Part shown: positions 44,173 to 53,032 of the stretch, piece by piece
Position numbering within the stretch: the first letter of the stretch is position 1
How the letters are laid out: every line of letters starts with the position of its first letter
From: Rhizobium sp. R634
Lineage (GTDB): Bacteria > Pseudomonadota > Alphaproteobacteria > Rhizobiales > Rhizobiaceae
Length of the DNA stretch: 64,000 bases
Reading direction: 5' to 3'
Assembly (NCBI RefSeq): GCF_002211305.1
Contig: NZ_LOKW01000001.1
Location: 868,001-932,000 of the forward strand
Notes under the pieces: generated by a model
Database searches by the model: none
The model's input: only the letters and a program-made list of their open reading frames with translations
Told to the model about the DNA's origin: nothing
Translations under genes and position numbers: made by a program

Positions 44173-45054
44173 CTAGGCGATAAGTCCGGCGTGGCGCAGT
44201 GCAGCGCGAATATTGTCTTGATCTTCCATGGCTAGATCGCCGCTTGGCTTCCTGGGCTCGCCTACCTTGCGGCCAAGCAGATTGATGGCGAACTTGACGC
44301 GTGCGGGAAAGTTGGCTGGCTTGATCATCTCTCGGGCAAGAGGCGCGATTTTTTCCGTTAATTCACGTCCCCGCCTGTAATCGCCTTCCAGGTGCGCCCG
44401 GTAAATTTCGCCGTATTCTTTCGGAATCACAGTGTTCACGCCGGAGATCGAGGCGTCTGCGCCCAACAAAAAACTTGCGATGTTCACGCTATCCGCGCCG
44501 GCAGCGATCGCGACGCGATCTCCCACGGTCTGGACAAGCTCCGCGACCGGTTCAAGGGCGACCTCTTTTACGCAAATGACACCGGTTAGTTTGGCGATAC
44601 GCTGCATTGCCGACGGAGGGCTGAAAAAGTGGTTATAGAAAATGATCGGCATTTGCGTCGCGTCATGGATGTCTCGAACGAACGCCTCGAGACCCTCCTG
44701 CGACGGCGTCGTATAGATCGGCGGCCCGACCATAAACGCGCTTGCGCCAGCCTCTTTTGCCTTCTGGCCCCTTAGGATAGCGTCCTTCGTCGTGGTCGTG
44801 ATGACGCCGGCAATAATCCGCATATTGCTGTTCTGCACGGCTTCATTGACAAGCTGGCCCAGCTCCTCGGCGCTCAGCTCGTCTCCCGAGCCCGTACTGC
44901 CTCCAACGACAGCCAGCGTGACACCGACGGATTCCATGAAGCGCAGTTCATTTCGGAACAGCTCGAAATCCAGGCTGCCGTCCGCCGCAAATGTGGAAAC
45001 GAGTGGCGGGATGACGCCGTTTATCTCTTCCTTGGACAGCGTTTGTTTTGTCAT
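44173..45054 (-). CDS. DapA/NanA-family lyase or synthase
   Basis: A 293-residue class I aldolase-type barrel. GSTGSGDELSAEEL replaces the G-T/S-TGE loop, the Tyr is in PIIFYNHFFSPPS, and the Schiff-base Lys in GVICVKEVALEP near residue 160. The usual YNxP sequence reads YNHF, so this is a divergent member rather than biosynthetic DapA. The family cleaves or forms 2-oxo acids (sialic acid, 2-keto-3-deoxy sugar acids, hydroxyproline intermediates). First gene of the leftward operon, under the promoter at 45102-45130. Confidence 0.86.
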   Translation of the reverse strand: MTKQTLSKEEINGVIPPLVSTFAADGSLDFELFRNELRFMESVGVTLAVVGGSTGSGDELSAEELGQLVNEAVQNSNMRIIAGVITTTTKDAILRGQKAKEAGASAFMVGPPIYTTPSQEGLEAFVRDIHDATQMPIIFYNHFFSPPSAMQRIAKLTGVICVKEVALEPVAELVQTVGDRVAIAAGADSVNIASFLLGADASISGVNTVIPKEYGEIYRAHLEGDYRRGRELTEKIAPLAREMIKPANFPARVKFAINLLGRKVGEPRKPSGDLAMEDQDNIRAALRHAGLIA

Positions 45055-45067
45055 GGTCTCTTTCCTA

Positions 45068-45082
45068 TTTCACTGAGTGAAA
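45068..45082. promoter_or_regulatory. Palindromic operator, probable IclR site
   Basis: TTTCACTGAGTGAAA is a perfect 7+1+7 palindrome 13 bases before the DapA-like start. A second half site CAGTGAAAT is at 45095-45103 and overlaps the predicted -10/+1. Repressor binding here would block the leftward operon. The IclR encoded in the same operon is the natural candidate; that is inference. Confidence 0.6.
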
Positions 45083-45101
45083 GTAACTCTCGTACAGTGA
45101 A

Positions 45102-45130
45102 ATAATCCAGAAGCAGACCTGGCATGTCAA
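45102..45130 (-). promoter_or_regulatory. Sigma-70-type promoter of the leftward DapA-Dpp operon
   Basis: Minus strand TTGACA (45130-45125), a 17-base spacer, then GATTAT (45107-45102, four of six matches to TATAAT). Start expected near 45095, about 40 bases before the ATG at 45054. Confidence 0.6.
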
Positions 45131-45493
45131 CTCGCCTTTAAGGCAGGCGCGTCACATTGCGTCACTTATCATCAAAGTGCGAACGCCCATGGGACGAGGT
45201 CTTTGACGTTGAAGCCGGTCGAATCGATACGGAAGTTGCGTCTGTTCGTACGAGAAAGGAGACGATGAAAGGGTTGCTGGGAGCTCGCGATCTCCCTTGC
45301 GCTGCCGCAGAACCCAGCCGCGGTCTGGCTGTTGCCGCTTCGAACAAGCCTGACGCATGCACGGAATACGACAATATTGCCAGCGGCGATGCCCTTTCAC
45401 GGCTCCGTCGTTGCAAATGATCAGGGACGGCATATCCACCGCCGTCTCACGGATTGATGATGAAGTCCGGCACTCGTTGTCCGGACTTTGCGA
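45131..45493. other. Gap between operon promoter and VOC protein 2
   Basis: About 360 bases with no recognisable gene. A hairpin AAGTCCGG/CCGGACTT is at 45463-45488 just past the VOC 2 stop and could be a weak terminator (TTTG on the plus side; no U-run on the minus side). Confidence 0.4.
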
Positions 45494-45877
45494 TTAGGAG
45501 GTTATCTCGACGCGCGAGCCGTCAGGCGTCGCGATGACGGCCTCGTAATAGCCGTCGCCCGTCATTCGTGGACCCGAAACTAGGATCCCGTCGATCTTGC
45601 ATCTGGCGGCCATTTCGTCGACCGCCTTCTGACTCCCGAGAGAAATGGCAATATGATCCCATCCGCTTGCTTCCCGATCTTCACTGGGATCAATCCACGG
45701 TCCGGTCATGAGCTCGATTTCGGCACCTGTGTCGGCAAGCTTGATGAAGCGCGAAACGAAACCTTCTCGGCGCTTGCTATGATAGGGCTCCCCAATCTCG
45801 GCATCGAAATACGTCTGCCAGAATGCAACCTGTCGGTCGAGGTCGGGAGTCCAAATGGCAACGTGTGCAATATGCAA
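45494..45877 (-). CDS. Glyoxalase/VOC-fold protein 2
   Basis: Best read as 127 residues from TTG 45877, behind GGAAAGGA; the frame extends 52 codons further but without similarity. First module: LHIAHVAIWTPDLDRQVAFWQTYFDAEIGEPY; second: GWDHIAISLGSQKAVDEM, ending AVIATPDGSRVEITS. This is a small single-unit VOC protein related to lactoylglutathione lyase-like proteins. It differs clearly from VOC 1. It is separated from the leftward operon by its own gap, so regulation is probably separate. Confidence 0.82.
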   Translation of the reverse strand: MHIAHVAIWTPDLDRQVAFWQTYFDAEIGEPYHSKRREGFVSRFIKLADTGAEIELMTGPWIDPSEDREASGWDHIAISLGSQKAVDEMAARCKIDGILVSGPRMTGDGYYEAVIATPDGSRVEITS

Positions 45878-46188
45878 GTCATTTCCTTTCCGATTCAAAA
45901 CGACAGGGGTTTCCGCGGCAACACGGCGTAGGCGCAGCGGTTGCACAAGCGTCAGGGGCACGGGTTCCCCGACCGATCCTTCCGCGTGCGGGCCTCTCTT
46001 TCGCCTACCACTGAGCCAAATGTAAAATAGCAAAATGTGTTTGCCTGTTGCGAGGCGTCATTGCGGACCGCCTCGGTCACCTGTCGATGTGGAGTGCTGA
46101 CGAAGCGGATGCAGAAGGTATTCTGTCTGCACTGCGTTCGCTAAAGTCTCCGGCCTCAGCAGCGTTGTCGGAGTAGCATCGTGGTCGC
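45878..46188. other. Gap without a recognisable gene
   Basis: About 310 bases between the VOC 2 start and the YciI-like gene. No domain-bearing frame or strong hairpin seen. An A/T-rich patch at about 46018-46040 (TGTAAAATAGCAAAATG) may belong to the VOC 2 promoter. Confidence 0.35.
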
Positions 46189-46497
46189 TCAGATCAGGTT
46201 TGGTTTCAGAGTCAAAGCTTCCGCAAAGGCTTCCGCGCCGAGGGCGGGTTTGAAGCAGCGTATGTCATATTCGACCAGGTTCTGCCTATGGAAGGAGTCG
46301 GTTTTCAACATCGCGTCGAGTTCTTCCCGGCTGGCGCAATGGGCAAGGACGATTCCGCCAACGGCCGGTTCCATAGGGCCAGCGGCGATGATTGTTCCCG
46401 CCTTTAGATGTTCGGCGAGCCATTCGCGATGGGTGTCGAGATGGGCTTTTATATCATCCATGGGGCGGATGTAGGTGAGAGTAACGACATAAAGCAT
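46189..46497 (-). CDS. YciI-family protein
   Basis: A 102-residue ferredoxin-like YciI/muconolactone-isomerase-type protein: MLYVVTLTYIRPMDDIKAHLD at the start, then HREWLAEHLKAGTIIAAGPMEP, with the conserved His and the DSFHRQNLVEYDIRCF close. The family has no settled function. It follows the azoreductase gene by about 30 bases, a frequent pairing in LysR-controlled stress sets. Confidence 0.88.
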   Translation of the reverse strand: MLYVVTLTYIRPMDDIKAHLDTHREWLAEHLKAGTIIAAGPMEPAVGGIVLAHCASREELDAMLKTDSFHRQNLVEYDIRCFKPALGAEAFAEALTLKPNLI

Positions 46498-46526
46498 CGG
46501 TGGATTTCCTTAAAGGAGTGGAAGAA

Positions 46527-47126
46527 TTATGCCACGAGGTTCAGGATCTGCTCGTCGGCGTCGCGGAATGCTTTGGCCGTCATTTCCGGGCCGCGCGCCA
46601 TCCCTTCAGCATAGATGAACTGGACGTCCGCGATGCCGAGAAAGCCCAGCATGTATCTTAGATACTGCGCCGGCGTGTCGGCGGGCGTATCCCTGTAGAA
46701 TCCGCCCCGCGTCAGGGCGATGATCGCCCTCTTGCCCGTCACCAGGCCGACCGGTCCGGTCTCCGTATAACGGAATGTCGCACCCGGTTTGGCGACGGCA
46801 TCGATCCAGTTCTTCAACTGGGATGGAATGTTGAAGTTGTACATCGGCGCACCGATGACGATGATGTCCGCCCGCAGGAGTTCAACGACGTGACGTTCGT
46901 CTTCGAGCACTCGGGCGGTCTGATCTGGCGTTCGCGCGTCGGGAGGGAGCATCCGTGCCGCGACCGCCAGTTCATCGAGCGGCTGGACCGGATCGCGTGC
47001 CAGGTTCTTAATCTGGACGACAGCGTCCGGATCAATCCCTCTCAGATGGCGGACGATGGTGTCGGCCAAAGCGGAGGAGGCGGAGCCGTCAATTCGCGCG
47101 CTGGAATTGATTTGCAGTATCTTCAT
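46527..47126 (-). CDS. azoR: FMN-dependent NADH-azoreductase
   Basis: A 199-residue flavodoxin-fold quinone/azo reductase. ATG 47126 follows GAAAGGA. Motifs: ILQINSSARIDGSASSALAD for FMN phosphate binding, APMYNFNIPSQLKNWIDAV, and GKRAIIALTRGG. AzoR enzymes reduce quinones and azo compounds with NADH and help in thiol-stress defence. Same orientation as YciI and hydrolase genes; a 127-base gap separates it from the hydrolase. Confidence 0.92.
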   Translation of the reverse strand: MKILQINSSARIDGSASSALADTIVRHLRGIDPDAVVQIKNLARDPVQPLDELAVAARMLPPDARTPDQTARVLEDERHVVELLRADIIVIGAPMYNFNIPSQLKNWIDAVAKPGATFRYTETGPVGLVTGKRAIIALTRGGFYRDTPADTPAQYLRYMLGFLGIADVQFIYAEGMARGPEMTAKAFRDADEQILNLVA

Positions 47127-47253
47127 GAGAATTCCTTTCATGCGCCTCTCGCGGCGCATTCAGTCGATGGACAACGGACGCTGATGATCGCCGGCATGGC
47201 GAGCATGGCCGCGGTCACTCGGGGATAAGGAGGCGGGTCGATGCGCCCGCAGC

Positions 47254-48045
47254 TCAGGCTTGTGCGGCGTCTTCGATCAGTGCGGTGACGACATCTGCAT
47301 GGGATATCAGGGACATGTGGCTCGAGAAGACCTCCGTTATGGCAGCCTTGCTGCGGTGAGCCATCCAGCTCTGGAGTTCGGGCGCAAGCGCTCGGTCGTT
47401 CCTGGACAGAAGATACCAAGACGGCTTTTTCTTCCAAGCGGTGCCGACTACCTTCTCACCGAACGAGGTTGCGGCGATAGGCTTCTGTGTGGCGGCAAGA
47501 AGCTGGATCCTCTCGGGCGGAAGATCGCCTGCGAGCGCGGGCCCATAATAAGCCGGGTCGAACCACAGCGAATTGCGGCCGTCGGGGCGCGCTCCTTCCA
47601 TGCCGGAAGAAGGCGAACCATGATTTTGAAGGTCAATAGCCGACTCATTCTCCTCAGGCACCAGCGCCGACACATAGACGAGAGACGTGACGTTCGGCAA
47701 AAGCCCGGCCTCAGTGATCACCATGCCGCCCCAGCTATGCCCCACCAGTACGACAGGGCCGGACTGGCGGCTCAGGACATTTTTGATGTAGGCGATGTCA
47801 TCGGCGAGCGATGTCAGGGGGATTTGTGCGGCCGTGACGGTGTATCCCTTTGAGGCAAGCCGGAGGATGACTTCGCTCCAGCAATTGCCGTCTGTAAATG
47901 CGCCATGCACCAGCACCACGTTTTTCGTTTTCTGTTCAGCCATTTCGTTCGGTCCTGTCTGCGCGGATGCCGGCTGCCGCATGATTCCCGCAAGAGCGCC
48001 GGCCGCTGACATCGCGATCAAGCTTCTTCTCTTTATGACGGACAT
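47254..48045 (-). CDS. Alpha/beta hydrolase with export signal
   Basis: A 263-residue alpha/beta-hydrolase from ATG 48045 (GGAG box). A signal sequence (MSVIKRRSLIAMSAAGALAGI, with KRRS suggesting Tat) is followed by VVLVHGAFTDGNCW (oxyanion region), nucleophile GHSWGG, and a His in FSSHMSLISH. It resembles esterase/HNL-like hydrolases. A LysR gene lies divergently upstream (148 bases), so control by that regulator is likely. Substrate unknown. Confidence 0.88.
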   Translation of the reverse strand: MSVIKRRSLIAMSAAGALAGIMRQPASAQTGPNEMAEQKTKNVVLVHGAFTDGNCWSEVILRLASKGYTVTAAQIPLTSLADDIAYIKNVLSRQSGPVVLVGHSWGGMVITEAGLLPNVTSLVYVSALVPEENESAIDLQNHGSPSSGMEGARPDGRNSLWFDPAYYGPALAGDLPPERIQLLAATQKPIAATSFGEKVVGTAWKKKPSWYLLSRNDRALAPELQSWMAHRSKAAITEVFSSHMSLISHADVVTALIEDAAQA

Positions 48046-48192
48046 GTCGTGTCTCCATGGAGCGTATGCAGTCAGCGTGGCCGATGTGAGTTCGACTAAC
48101 AGGTACCGACTTGCCAAATGTCTCACTAGTCGTTTGAATTAAGAATAATTGTTCTATGTGTGCAACAAAGTGGTGACGCGGGGTGACGTGCA

Positions 48193-49140
48193 TTGGAAGA
48201 CCTGAATGATCTCATGCTGTTTGCCGCCGTCGTGCGCCATGGGAGCTTTTCCGCTGCCGCATTGGCGAACGGCCTGCCGAAGTCGAAAGTGAGCCGCCGT
48301 ATCGCCGGCCTGGAGCGACGTCTGGGCGTGCGGCTTCTGCAGCGCTCGACGCGGGCGCTCCACGTGACGGAAGTCGGGCTAGCACTCCTGCCGCACTGCG
48401 AGAACATGGCACAAAGCGCCCTGGCTGCACTCGAGGTCGCAGCCTCGGCAGGAGAACATCCCTCAGGTCGGTTGAAAGTCAGTTGTCCGATTGGTGTCGC
48501 GCACATCTTTCTCGCGCCAGTGCTGGGCAAGTTCTTGAAGGCGCATCCGGCGATCCAGTTCGAGCTCGACCTGACAAATCGGCGTGTGGACGTGATTGCT
48601 GAGGGCTATGACGTCGCCCTCAGGATCAGATCCAGCCTGGACGATTCCAATCTTGTCACTCGCAGTTTGGGGACAAGCGAGCAGATGCTGGTCGCAAGCC
48701 CGGAATTCATAGCCGCATACGGTCCCTTCGACAGCGTGGATTCGTTGAGGCGTAAGCCCGGCGTCGGCCCGGCCGGGGTGAGAGGAGAAAAGAACTTCTG
48801 GAGCCTGCTGAAGCCTGATGGCGGTTCGATCGATATTGAATATCTGCCGACGCTCATCACAGACGATGTCTATGTGCTCGGTCAGGCCGCGCTGGCCGGA
48901 ATTGGCGTCGCGCGTCTGCCGGTCAATATCTGCGGAGACGCAATCCGCGAAGGGCGCCTGATGAAGGTCTTACCGGACTATCGATTGCAAGCGCATCGTC
49001 TTCATGCCGTATTTCCCTCGCGCAGAGGCCTCCTACCGGCGGTAAGGGCCTTCCTCGACTTCCTGGCAGCAGAACTTCCGGACATGCTTGCGACGGAAAC
49101 GGGGGGATATAACGATGGCTATCGGATTGGGCAGGCTTGA
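48193..49140 (+). CDS. LysR-family transcriptional regulator 1
   Basis: A 315-residue LysR protein. The start is a TTG at 48193 giving MEDLNDLMLFAAVVRHGSFSAAAL, the normal LysR beginning; GGGGTGA lies upstream. The HTH is GSFSAAALANGLPKSKVSRRIAGLE. The effector domain begins SGRLKVSCPIGVAH. It faces the hydrolase gene; an AGAATAATTGTTCT near-palindrome at 48142-48155 in the shared region could be its binding site. Confidence 0.9.
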   Translation: MEDLNDLMLFAAVVRHGSFSAAALANGLPKSKVSRRIAGLERRLGVRLLQRSTRALHVTEVGLALLPHCENMAQSALAALEVAASAGEHPSGRLKVSCPIGVAHIFLAPVLGKFLKAHPAIQFELDLTNRRVDVIAEGYDVALRIRSSLDDSNLVTRSLGTSEQMLVASPEFIAAYGPFDSVDSLRRKPGVGPAGVRGEKNFWSLLKPDGGSIDIEYLPTLITDDVYVLGQAALAGIGVARLPVNICGDAIREGRLMKVLPDYRLQAHRLHAVFPSRRGLLPAVRAFLDFLAAELPDMLATETGGYNDGYRIGQA

Positions 49141-49304
49141 TCCTGATCTAGCATCCTGACCGCTGGGTGTACACGAGGCCTGTAGCTTCGGCGAGCAGCG
49201 ATCGGTCCTCCACGATGTCGCGACAAACAACTCCGCCGTCATCTTCAACGCGTTGTTGATGAGTGGTACCAATACCGCCCTTTGCCGGGAGGACAAGCAT
49301 ATTG

Positions 49305-50174
49305 TCAAATAGCTTGCGTCAGCCAATCGGCGAACACTTTTGACAGCCGCCGCTGGCTGCCGGCTTTTGGATAGGCGAGGTAGTGGCCGATGTAGCGGTT
49401 GTCGCGGCTGTCCATGAACGGCCGAACCAGACGCCCGCTGTCCAGTTCGCGCCGCGCCAGAGTGTTCGACTCTAACGCCACCCCCAGCCCGTTCGCCGCG
49501 GCGTCGACTGCCAGAAAGCTTCGATCGAAGCTCATGGCGGGCAGGGGCGGAGGTCCGAGATTGTTGAGTTCAAACCAGTCGATCCATTGAATCCTTTTCA
49601 GATCGCTGCGGATGAGGGGGAGACGCGCGAGATCGCGCGGAGTTTTCAGTCGTTCAGCCATTTTTGGAGAACACAGCGGAGAAATGATCTCTTCTCCAAG
49701 CGGCACAACGATCAAATCTTCTCTGTTCGATGGTTCGCCGTAGACGATGTCGACATCGAACAGACCGTCGACGAAACGCGCGTAGTTCGTGCTTGCCGCC
49801 ACCCGGACCTCTACCCCCTCGTTTTTGCCCAGGAAGTCTGGAAGGCGTGCAGAAAGCACCTGCGCGGCATAGCTCGGCGCGCAGTGAACCCGCAGGAGGT
49901 GAGTCTTGTTGGATGAAATCATCTCAACACCCCGGCGGAGCTCCTCGAAGGCATTCGAAGCGTGGGAGAGGAGCGTCTGGCCGGCCAGAGTCAAGGTGAC
50001 CTTTCGCGTGCTTCGCTCGAAGAGCGAGATGCCAAGGTCGCGCTCGAGCTTTGCAATGGCATGACTTACGGCGCTTGGTGACAGGTGCAGCTCCTCGGCT
50101 GCAGCGCGAAAAGACGCCAGCCTGGCTGCGGCTTCAAAGATGCGGACCGCGGAGAGTGAGGCCATCTGCAACAT
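49305..50174 (-). CDS. LysR-family transcriptional regulator 2 (GcvA-like)
   Basis: A 289-residue LysR. HTH: SFRAAAEELHLSPSAVSHAIAKLE, then LFERSTRKVTLTLAG, the GcvA-type beginning. The effector domain follows (LLRVHCAPSYAAQVL). It is divergent from the SDR-transketolase operon (starts 140 bases apart) and is its likely regulator. Confidence 0.9.
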   Translation of the reverse strand: MLQMASLSAVRIFEAAARLASFRAAAEELHLSPSAVSHAIAKLERDLGISLFERSTRKVTLTLAGQTLLSHASNAFEELRRGVEMISSNKTHLLRVHCAPSYAAQVLSARLPDFLGKNEGVEVRVAASTNYARFVDGLFDVDIVYGEPSNREDLIVVPLGEEIISPLCSPKMAERLKTPRDLARLPLIRSDLKRIQWIDWFELNNLGPPPLPAMSFDRSFLAVDAAANGLGVALESNTLARRELDSGRLVRPFMDSRDNRYIGHYLAYPKAGSQRRLSKVFADWLTQAI

Positions 50175-50181
50175 CGGATTA

Positions 50182-50196
50182 GTGAACCAGATTCAC
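50182..50196. promoter_or_regulatory. LysR-type box beside regulator 2
   Basis: GTGAACCAGATTCAC has five-base perfect arms (GTGAA/TTCAC) around five bases and contains T-N11-A. It lies eight bases before the LysR 2 start, in the shared region with the SDR operon. Confidence 0.45.
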
Positions 50197-50313
50197 CCAC
50201 CGTTGTAAACTTCGCGTTTGTCGAATGGCGTCAACTCGATCAGTTTCGACCCCGCAAGCCAACTGACTTGCCGAAGATTTGCCAGATGCTGGGACGCATC
50301 GGGAGGAGATTAC

Positions 50314-51075
50314 ATGTTACTCAATGGGAAGACCGCGGTCATTTCGGGCGCGGCGAGCAGGCGCGGCATCGGCCGTGCAACGGCGCAGCTTTTCGCCGAG
50401 CATGGCGCTCGCGTCGCCATCCTCGATATCGACGCTGACGCTGCTGCGGAGGCGGCCGCGTCGCTGCCCAGCGTCAAGTCCGGTAACCACGTCGGCCTTC
50501 GCTGCGACGTCGCCGACAAGTCGTCATGCGCCGAGGCCGCATCGAAGGTGATCGCCTCCTTCGGTTCGGTAAACGCGCTCGTCAACAATGCCGGCATCAC
50601 CCAGCCGGTCGGCACGCTCGATATCAGCGAAGCTGACTGGCAGCGGATCGTGGCGGTCAACATGACCGGTGTGCTCTTCCTGAGTCAGGCCTTCATCCCC
50701 TACATGCGCGACAATGGCGGCGGATCGATTGCCTGCATGTCCTCGGTATCGGCACAGCGTGGCGGCGGCATCTTCGGCGGGCCTCATTACTCCGCAGCCA
50801 AGGCGGGCGTGCTCGGCCTCGCCAAAGCGATGGCCCGCGAATTCGGTCCAGCCGGCATTCGCGTCAACTCCGTCACGCCTGGCCTCATCCAGACAGACAT
50901 CACCGGCGGCAAACTTACCGACCAGATGCGCGCCGACATCATCAAGGGCATCCCTCTGAGCAGGCTCGGAGAGGCCGCAGACGTCGCGAATATCTATCTG
51001 TTCCTGGCCTCCGATCTGTCGGCCTACGTCACCGGCGCGGTCATCGACGTCAACGGCGGCATGCTGATCCACTGA
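50314..51075 (+). CDS. Short-chain dehydrogenase/reductase
   Basis: A 253-residue classical SDR from ATG 50314, after GGGAGGAG. Cofactor site VISGAASRRGIGRATAQ, NNAGI structural motif, catalytic Ser in SSVSAQRGGG and YSAAK at about residue 156. C-terminus: SAYVTGAVIDVNGGM. It probably oxidises a polyol or sugar with NAD. The transketolase pair follows 24 bases on, so its product may enter the transketolase reaction as a keto sugar. Confidence 0.92.
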   Translation: MLLNGKTAVISGAASRRGIGRATAQLFAEHGARVAILDIDADAAAEAAASLPSVKSGNHVGLRCDVADKSSCAEAASKVIASFGSVNALVNNAGITQPVGTLDISEADWQRIVAVNMTGVLFLSQAFIPYMRDNGGGSIACMSSVSAQRGGGIFGGPHYSAAKAGVLGLAKAMAREFGPAGIRVNSVTPGLIQTDITGGKLTDQMRADIIKGIPLSRLGEAADVANIYLFLASDLSAYVTGAVIDVNGGMLIH

Positions 51076-51099
51076 GGTTCAATCCCGAGAGAGACCGAC

Positions 51100-51939
51100 A
51101 TGAGCCAGATTGGCCACAATATCAGCCTGACAGAGCGCGCCCGGCGCATTCGCCGTCATGCGCTGCGCATGGGCGAAGTGCAGGGGCAGGGTTACATCGC
51201 CCAAGCGCTCGGCGTCGCCGACGTCCTTGCCGTATCCTACTTCCACGCCACGAACTACCGGCCGGAAGATCCGGAATGGGAAGGCCGCGACAGGTTCCTG
51301 CTGTCGATCGGCCACTATGCGATCGCGCTTTACGCTGCTCTGATCGAAGCCAAGATCATTCCCGAGGACGAGTTGGAGACCTACGGCACGGACGACAGCC
51401 GGCTGCCGATGTCCGGCATGGCCGCCTACACGCCCGGCATGGAAATCACCGGCGGATCGCTCGGACACGGACTCGGCATCGCGGTCGGCATGGCCCTGGC
51501 GCTGAAGCGGAAGAAGTCCTCGTCCTTCGTCTACAACCTGTTCTCCGACGGCGAACTCGATGAAGGTTCGACTTGGGAGGCCGCGATGTCGGCCGGCTCC
51601 TATAAGCTCGACAATTTGATTGGCATCGTTGACGTCAATCAGATGCAGGCCGACGGCCCATCGATCGGGGTGCTCAATTTTGAACCGTTGGCCCCCAAAT
51701 TCGAAGCCTTTGGCTGGTTCGTGCAGCGGGTCGACGGCAACGATATCGGCGCGCTCGTAGAAGCCTTCGACGCTGCTCGTCATTACGCCGAGGCGAAGCC
51801 TCGCATCATCATATGCGACACGAAGATGGCGAAGGGGGTGCCCTTCCTCGAGGCGCGCGATCGAAACCACTTCCTGCGCGTCGAATCCCACGAATGGGCC
51901 GAGGCCCTCAGGATCATCGATGCGGGAGTGCAAGCATGA
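51100..51939 (+). CDS. Transketolase, N-terminal subunit (split type)
   Basis: A 279-residue ThDP-binding half: GSLGHGLGIAVGMALALKRK, the ThDP/metal region FSDGELDEGSTWEAAM, and VDVNQMQADG. Full-length transketolases are about 660 residues; here it is split into two genes with an ATGA overlap. Split forms are common in sugar-catabolic operons, for example apulose-4-phosphate transketolase. The sugar phosphate used here is unknown; no kinase gene is next to it. Confidence 0.93.
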   Translation: MSQIGHNISLTERARRIRRHALRMGEVQGQGYIAQALGVADVLAVSYFHATNYRPEDPEWEGRDRFLLSIGHYAIALYAALIEAKIIPEDELETYGTDDSRLPMSGMAAYTPGMEITGGSLGHGLGIAVGMALALKRKKSSSFVYNLFSDGELDEGSTWEAAMSAGSYKLDNLIGIVDVNQMQADGPSIGVLNFEPLAPKFEAFGWFVQRVDGNDIGALVEAFDAARHYAEAKPRIIICDTKMAKGVPFLEARDRNHFLRVESHEWAEALRIIDAGVQA

Positions 51940-52973
51940 GGCGTTCCAAGTACATCCGGCCTGCGCATCTTGAAAGCGGCGTCGACAAGCCCCGGCTTAC
52001 GACGTCGGCGATGATCGCATCGATTGCCGGCCCCGATCAGCCGACCAGGCCCGCGCCTTTCGGTAACGCCCTGGCAGCTCTGGCGCGGAAGGACGACCGC
52101 ATTGTCGGCATGTCCGCCGACCTCGCGAAATACACGGACCTTCACGTGTTCCGTGCTGCCCATCCCGACCGCTTCTACCAGATGGGGATGGCGGAACAGT
52201 TGCTGATGATGTCGGCGGCCGGCATGGCGCGCGAAGGCTTTCAGCCTTGGGTAACGACATATGCCGTCTTCGCATCCCGGCGGGCCTACGACTTCATCTG
52301 CCTGGCGATCGCCGAGGAGATGCTGGACGTGAAGATAGTCTGCGCCCTTCCGGGCCTGACGACGGGATATGGGCCGAGCCACCAGGCGACTGAGGATCTC
52401 GCAATGTTCCGCGGCATGCCGAACCTCACGATCGTCGATCCGTGCGACGCCAGCGAGATCGAGCAGGCGGTTCCGGCGATCGCCGCTCATAAGGGGCCGG
52501 TCTACATGCGCCTGCTGCGCGGCAACGTTCCACTGGTCCTGGACGAATACGGCTACAAGTTCGAACTCGGCAAGGCCAAGCTCCTTCGGGATGGCAAGGA
52601 CACGCTCATCATCTCGTCGGGCCTGATGACGATGCGCGCGCTCGAGGCTGCCGCACAGCTTCGATACGACGGCGTCGACGCTGCCGTCCTGCACGTCCCG
52701 ACCATCAAGCCGCTCGACGAGGCGACGATCGTCGCCGAGTGCCGCAAGGGCGGAAGGCTGGTGGTCGTGGCGGAGAACCACACGGTCATTGGCGGCCTCG
52801 GAGAGGCAGTCGCCGGAACGCTGTTGCGTGCCGGCGTCGCACCGCCGGGCTTCCGCCAGATCGGCCTGCCCGACCAGTTCCTGGAGGCAGGTGCCTTGCC
52901 GACGCTCCATGACCAATACGGGCTATCGACCGTGAAGGTGACGGAGGCGGTCAAGACCTGGCTCTCGACCTGA
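51936..52973 (+). CDS. Transketolase, C-terminal subunit (split type)
   Basis: A 345-residue Pyr-plus-C-terminal half. ATG 51936 overlaps the N-subunit stop by four bases. The catalytic Glu is in YQMGMAEQLLMMSAAGMA, then GFQPWVTTYAVFASRRAYD; C-terminal domain: VVVAENHTVIGGLGEAVA. Residues 1-40 (RRSKYIRPAHLESGVDKPRL...) are longer than usual. It works as a heterotetramer with the preceding subunit. Confidence 0.93.
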   Translation: MRRSKYIRPAHLESGVDKPRLTTSAMIASIAGPDQPTRPAPFGNALAALARKDDRIVGMSADLAKYTDLHVFRAAHPDRFYQMGMAEQLLMMSAAGMAREGFQPWVTTYAVFASRRAYDFICLAIAEEMLDVKIVCALPGLTTGYGPSHQATEDLAMFRGMPNLTIVDPCDASEIEQAVPAIAAHKGPVYMRLLRGNVPLVLDEYGYKFELGKAKLLRDGKDTLIISSGLMTMRALEAAAQLRYDGVDAAVLHVPTIKPLDEATIVAECRKGGRLVVVAENHTVIGGLGEAVAGTLLRAGVAPPGFRQIGLPDQFLEAGALPTLHDQYGLSTVKVTEAVKTWLST

Positions 52974-52979
52974 CGACGT

Positions 52980-53007
52980 CGGCCGGTTGAGGAGATGCCG
53001 GCCGTTT
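52980..53007 (+). terminator. Hairpin between transketolase and TRAP genes, possibly partial terminator
   Basis: CGGCCGG pairs with CCGGCCG (7 bp) around an 11-base loop, followed by TTTAAA. The short U-run suggests attenuation or RNA processing before the TRAP genes, not full stop, because transport genes continue in the same direction. Confidence 0.45.
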
Positions 53008-53032
53008 AAACAAGCTTGTGATGGAGGATGAA

